Assembly (NCBI GenBank): GCA_022703295.1
Contig: JAKLDX010000084.1
Span: 1-5,615, forward strand
Source of the DNA: Candidatus Omnitrophota bacterium
Lineage (GTDB): Bacteria > Omnitrophota > Gorgyraeia > 2-01-FULL-45-10
Reading direction: 5' to 3'
Length of the DNA: 5,615 bases
Part shown: positions 4,406-5,615 of the stretch, piece by piece
Position numbering within the stretch: position 1 is the first letter of the stretch
Layout: every line of letters begins with the position of its first letter
Program-made: the position numbers and the translations under genes
Notes under the pieces: model-generated
The model's database searches: none
What the model was told of the DNA's origin: nothing
Seen by the model: only the letters and a program-made list of their open reading frames with translations

Positions 4406-5615
4406 TTATTTTCCTATACAGAACCGCTCAAAGATCCTGTCCAGTATATCATCCGATACTGAGTTACCTATTATGAGACCCAGGTTTCTCATGGCATCTC
4501 TTAAGTCAATGCTCAATATGTCCGCAGGCGTATTCTTCTCAAGAGCCTTTCTAACTGATAACATATTAGTCATGGCCTTGTCAAGAAGCTCCTTGTGCCT
4601 GGCGTTAGTGACCATGGCCCCTTCGCCTTGCGAAAAATCGCCTTTCCATACCATTTCAATTATGGATTTTTCCATTTTTTTTATGTTAGTTTTCTTTTCC
4701 ACGGAAATTTCCACTATTTTTTCATCTTTGAAAATAGCTTTCACCTTTTTACCGTCGATCCGCCTCGGCAGGTCGCTCTTATTCATTATTATAAGCTTCT
4801 TTTTGTTATTTACCAGCTTGATTATCTCGAGGTCCTTCTTGTCTATTCTGGTCGAGCAATCAAGCATCAGCAGGACAATATCGGCAAGCTCCAGGTATTT
4901 CTTGCTCCTTTTCACGCCCTCTTTCATCAGAATATCCTTTGATGCTGCTATGCCAGCGGTATCCGTGATCCTTATGGGTATGCCTCCTATATTCAACATC
5001 TCTTCTACCGTGTCTCTCGTGGTGCCCGGTATCGCCGAAACTATCACCCTGTCCCGTTTTAACAACAGATTCATAAGGCTTGATTTTCCGACGTTAGGCT
5101 TTCCGCATATTACCGCCAGCACCCCTTCTCTCAATATAACACCGTCATCATAAGTGCCGATAAAAATTTTGAGCCTTCTTATTACTCCTTCTACCCTTTT
5201 CCCGATCTCACCGTCTTTTATTATCTCAATATCTTCGTCGGGAAAATCTATGGCGGCTTCAACGTGTGAGATAATATCTGCAAGCTCGGCGCAAACATCG
5301 CCGATCTCATGCGAAAGGTTTCCGTCCAGCTGGCTCATTGCCACTTTAAGGGCCCCTTCCGTCTTTGCCCTTATGGTATCAAGCACCGACTCCGCCTGCG
5401 CGAGATCTATCCTGCCGTTCAGGAAGGCCCTTTTGGTGAATTCTCCCGGCTCAGCCAACCTTGCGCCATTATTCGCAACAAGTTCCAGCACTTTTTTTGT
5501 CGCCTGGATACCGCCGTGACAATTTATCTCCACCACATCTTCTTTCGTATAGCTTCTCGGCCTCAGCATGACCGTCAGCAACACCTCGTCTATGATCTTT
5601 CTTTTACTTGCCCCC
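4406..5615 (-). CDS. mnmE: tRNA modification GTPase MnmE, N-terminus outside window
   Basis: MnmE with MnmG installs the 5-aminomethyl-type group on wobble uridine of certain tRNAs, using methylene-tetrahydrofolate and GTP hydrolysis. The reading frame is open to the right edge, and 402 residues are visible; about 50-60 N-terminal residues are missing compared with a normal length near 455. Visible parts are the end of the folate-binding domain (RPRSYTKEDVVEINCHGG and GEFTKRAFLNGRIDLAQAES), the helical domain, and a G domain with GKPNVGKSS (171-179, including the potassium-binding Asn), GTTRDTVEE (197-205), DTAG (218-221) and NKSD (278-281). The protein ends in FCIGK, the family's C-terminal Cys motif. 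Oddity: in the segment after DTAG, the position of E. coli Glu282 is Met (M230, codon 4927-4925), and the usual Arg-Glu pair just after DTAG-I is Ala-Ala. It is upstream of folE. Confidence 0.97.
   Translation of the reverse strand, partial: GASKRKIIDEVLLTVMLRPRSYTKEDVVEINCHGGIQATKKVLELVANNGARLAEPGEFTKRAFLNGRIDLAQAESVLDTIRAKTEGALKVAMSQLDGNLSHEIGDVCAELADIISHVEAAIDFPDEDIEIIKDGEIGKRVEGVIRRLKIFIGTYDDGVILREGVLAVICGKPNVGKSSLMNLLLKRDRVIVSAIPGTTRDTVEEMLNIGGIPIRITDTAGIAASKDILMKEGVKRSKKYLELADIVLLMLDCSTRIDKKDLEIIKLVNNKKKLIIMNKSDLPRRIDGKKVKAIFKDEKIVEISVEKKTNIKKMEKSIIEMVWKGDFSQGEGAMVTNARHKELLDKAMTNMLSVRKALEKNTPADILSIDLRDAMRNLGLIIGNSVSDDILDRIFERFCIGK

Noticed and set aside
4122..5153. Long rightward open frame of 343 codons opposite mnmE and folE
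   Set aside because: It is antisense to two genes with full sets of catalytic motifs, is rich in Ser/Phe/Leu as expected for a shadow frame, and has no ribosome binding site or recognisable domain.
5582..5584. GTG as the true start of mnmE
   Set aside because: The frame stays open to the right edge, and the residues before it (KIIDE then VLLTVM) match the conserved interior of MnmE, so the gene is simply cut by the window.

Overview
The window is a densely packed bacterial chromosomal segment of moderate GC content. It reads almost entirely leftward (minus strand), with one rightward gene in the middle. An MlaE-type lipid-transport permease, a membrane-anchored LysM/L,D-transpeptidase and a secreted protein with an LptE-like pattern all point to a diderm (Gram-negative type) bacterium. 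The gene content and protein style resemble uncultivated Omnitrophota/PVC-type genomes, but that placement is an impression from the sequence and not a proven assignment. I see no mobile element, CRISPR array, tRNA or rRNA.

Right block (3825-5615, minus): mnmE (5' end outside the window) is followed after 23 nt by folE. FolE makes the first folate precursor, and MnmE uses a folate one-carbon unit to modify tRNA, so the pairing is functionally sensible. The MnmE copy is unusual: the residue aligning with the catalytic glutamate of the G domain is Met.

Centre (3201-3828): a rightward gene for a secreted protein of unknown function faces folE tail to tail, with the two stop codons overlapping by 4 bp. 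It diverges from the leftward operon across a 66-bp AT-rich intergenic region. There an 8-bp palindrome (ATTATAAT) can serve as the -10 element on both strands, and an inverted repeat covers the leftward -35. The leftward start site predicted from this promoter is only about 5 nt before the first ATG.

Left block (1-3210, minus): a compact run of six genes with gaps of 3 to 17 nt. The order is DUF212 (divergent PAP2-like membrane protein), LysM/L,D-transpeptidase, accA, an RsbW/SpoIIAB-like ATP-binding protein that appears to start at CTG, a STAS-domain protein, and the N-terminus of an MlaE-like permease that runs off the left edge. All these functions concern the envelope: lipid phosphate chemistry, peptidoglycan crosslinking, malonyl-CoA supply and phospholipid trafficking. 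The most interesting feature is the kinase-STAS pair directly upstream of mlaE. STAS proteins are both partner-switch substrates (RsbV, SpoIIAA) and Mla transporter subunits (MlaB), so this operon could join phospho-switching to lipid transport.

There is no gene-free stretch longer than 66 bases within the window.
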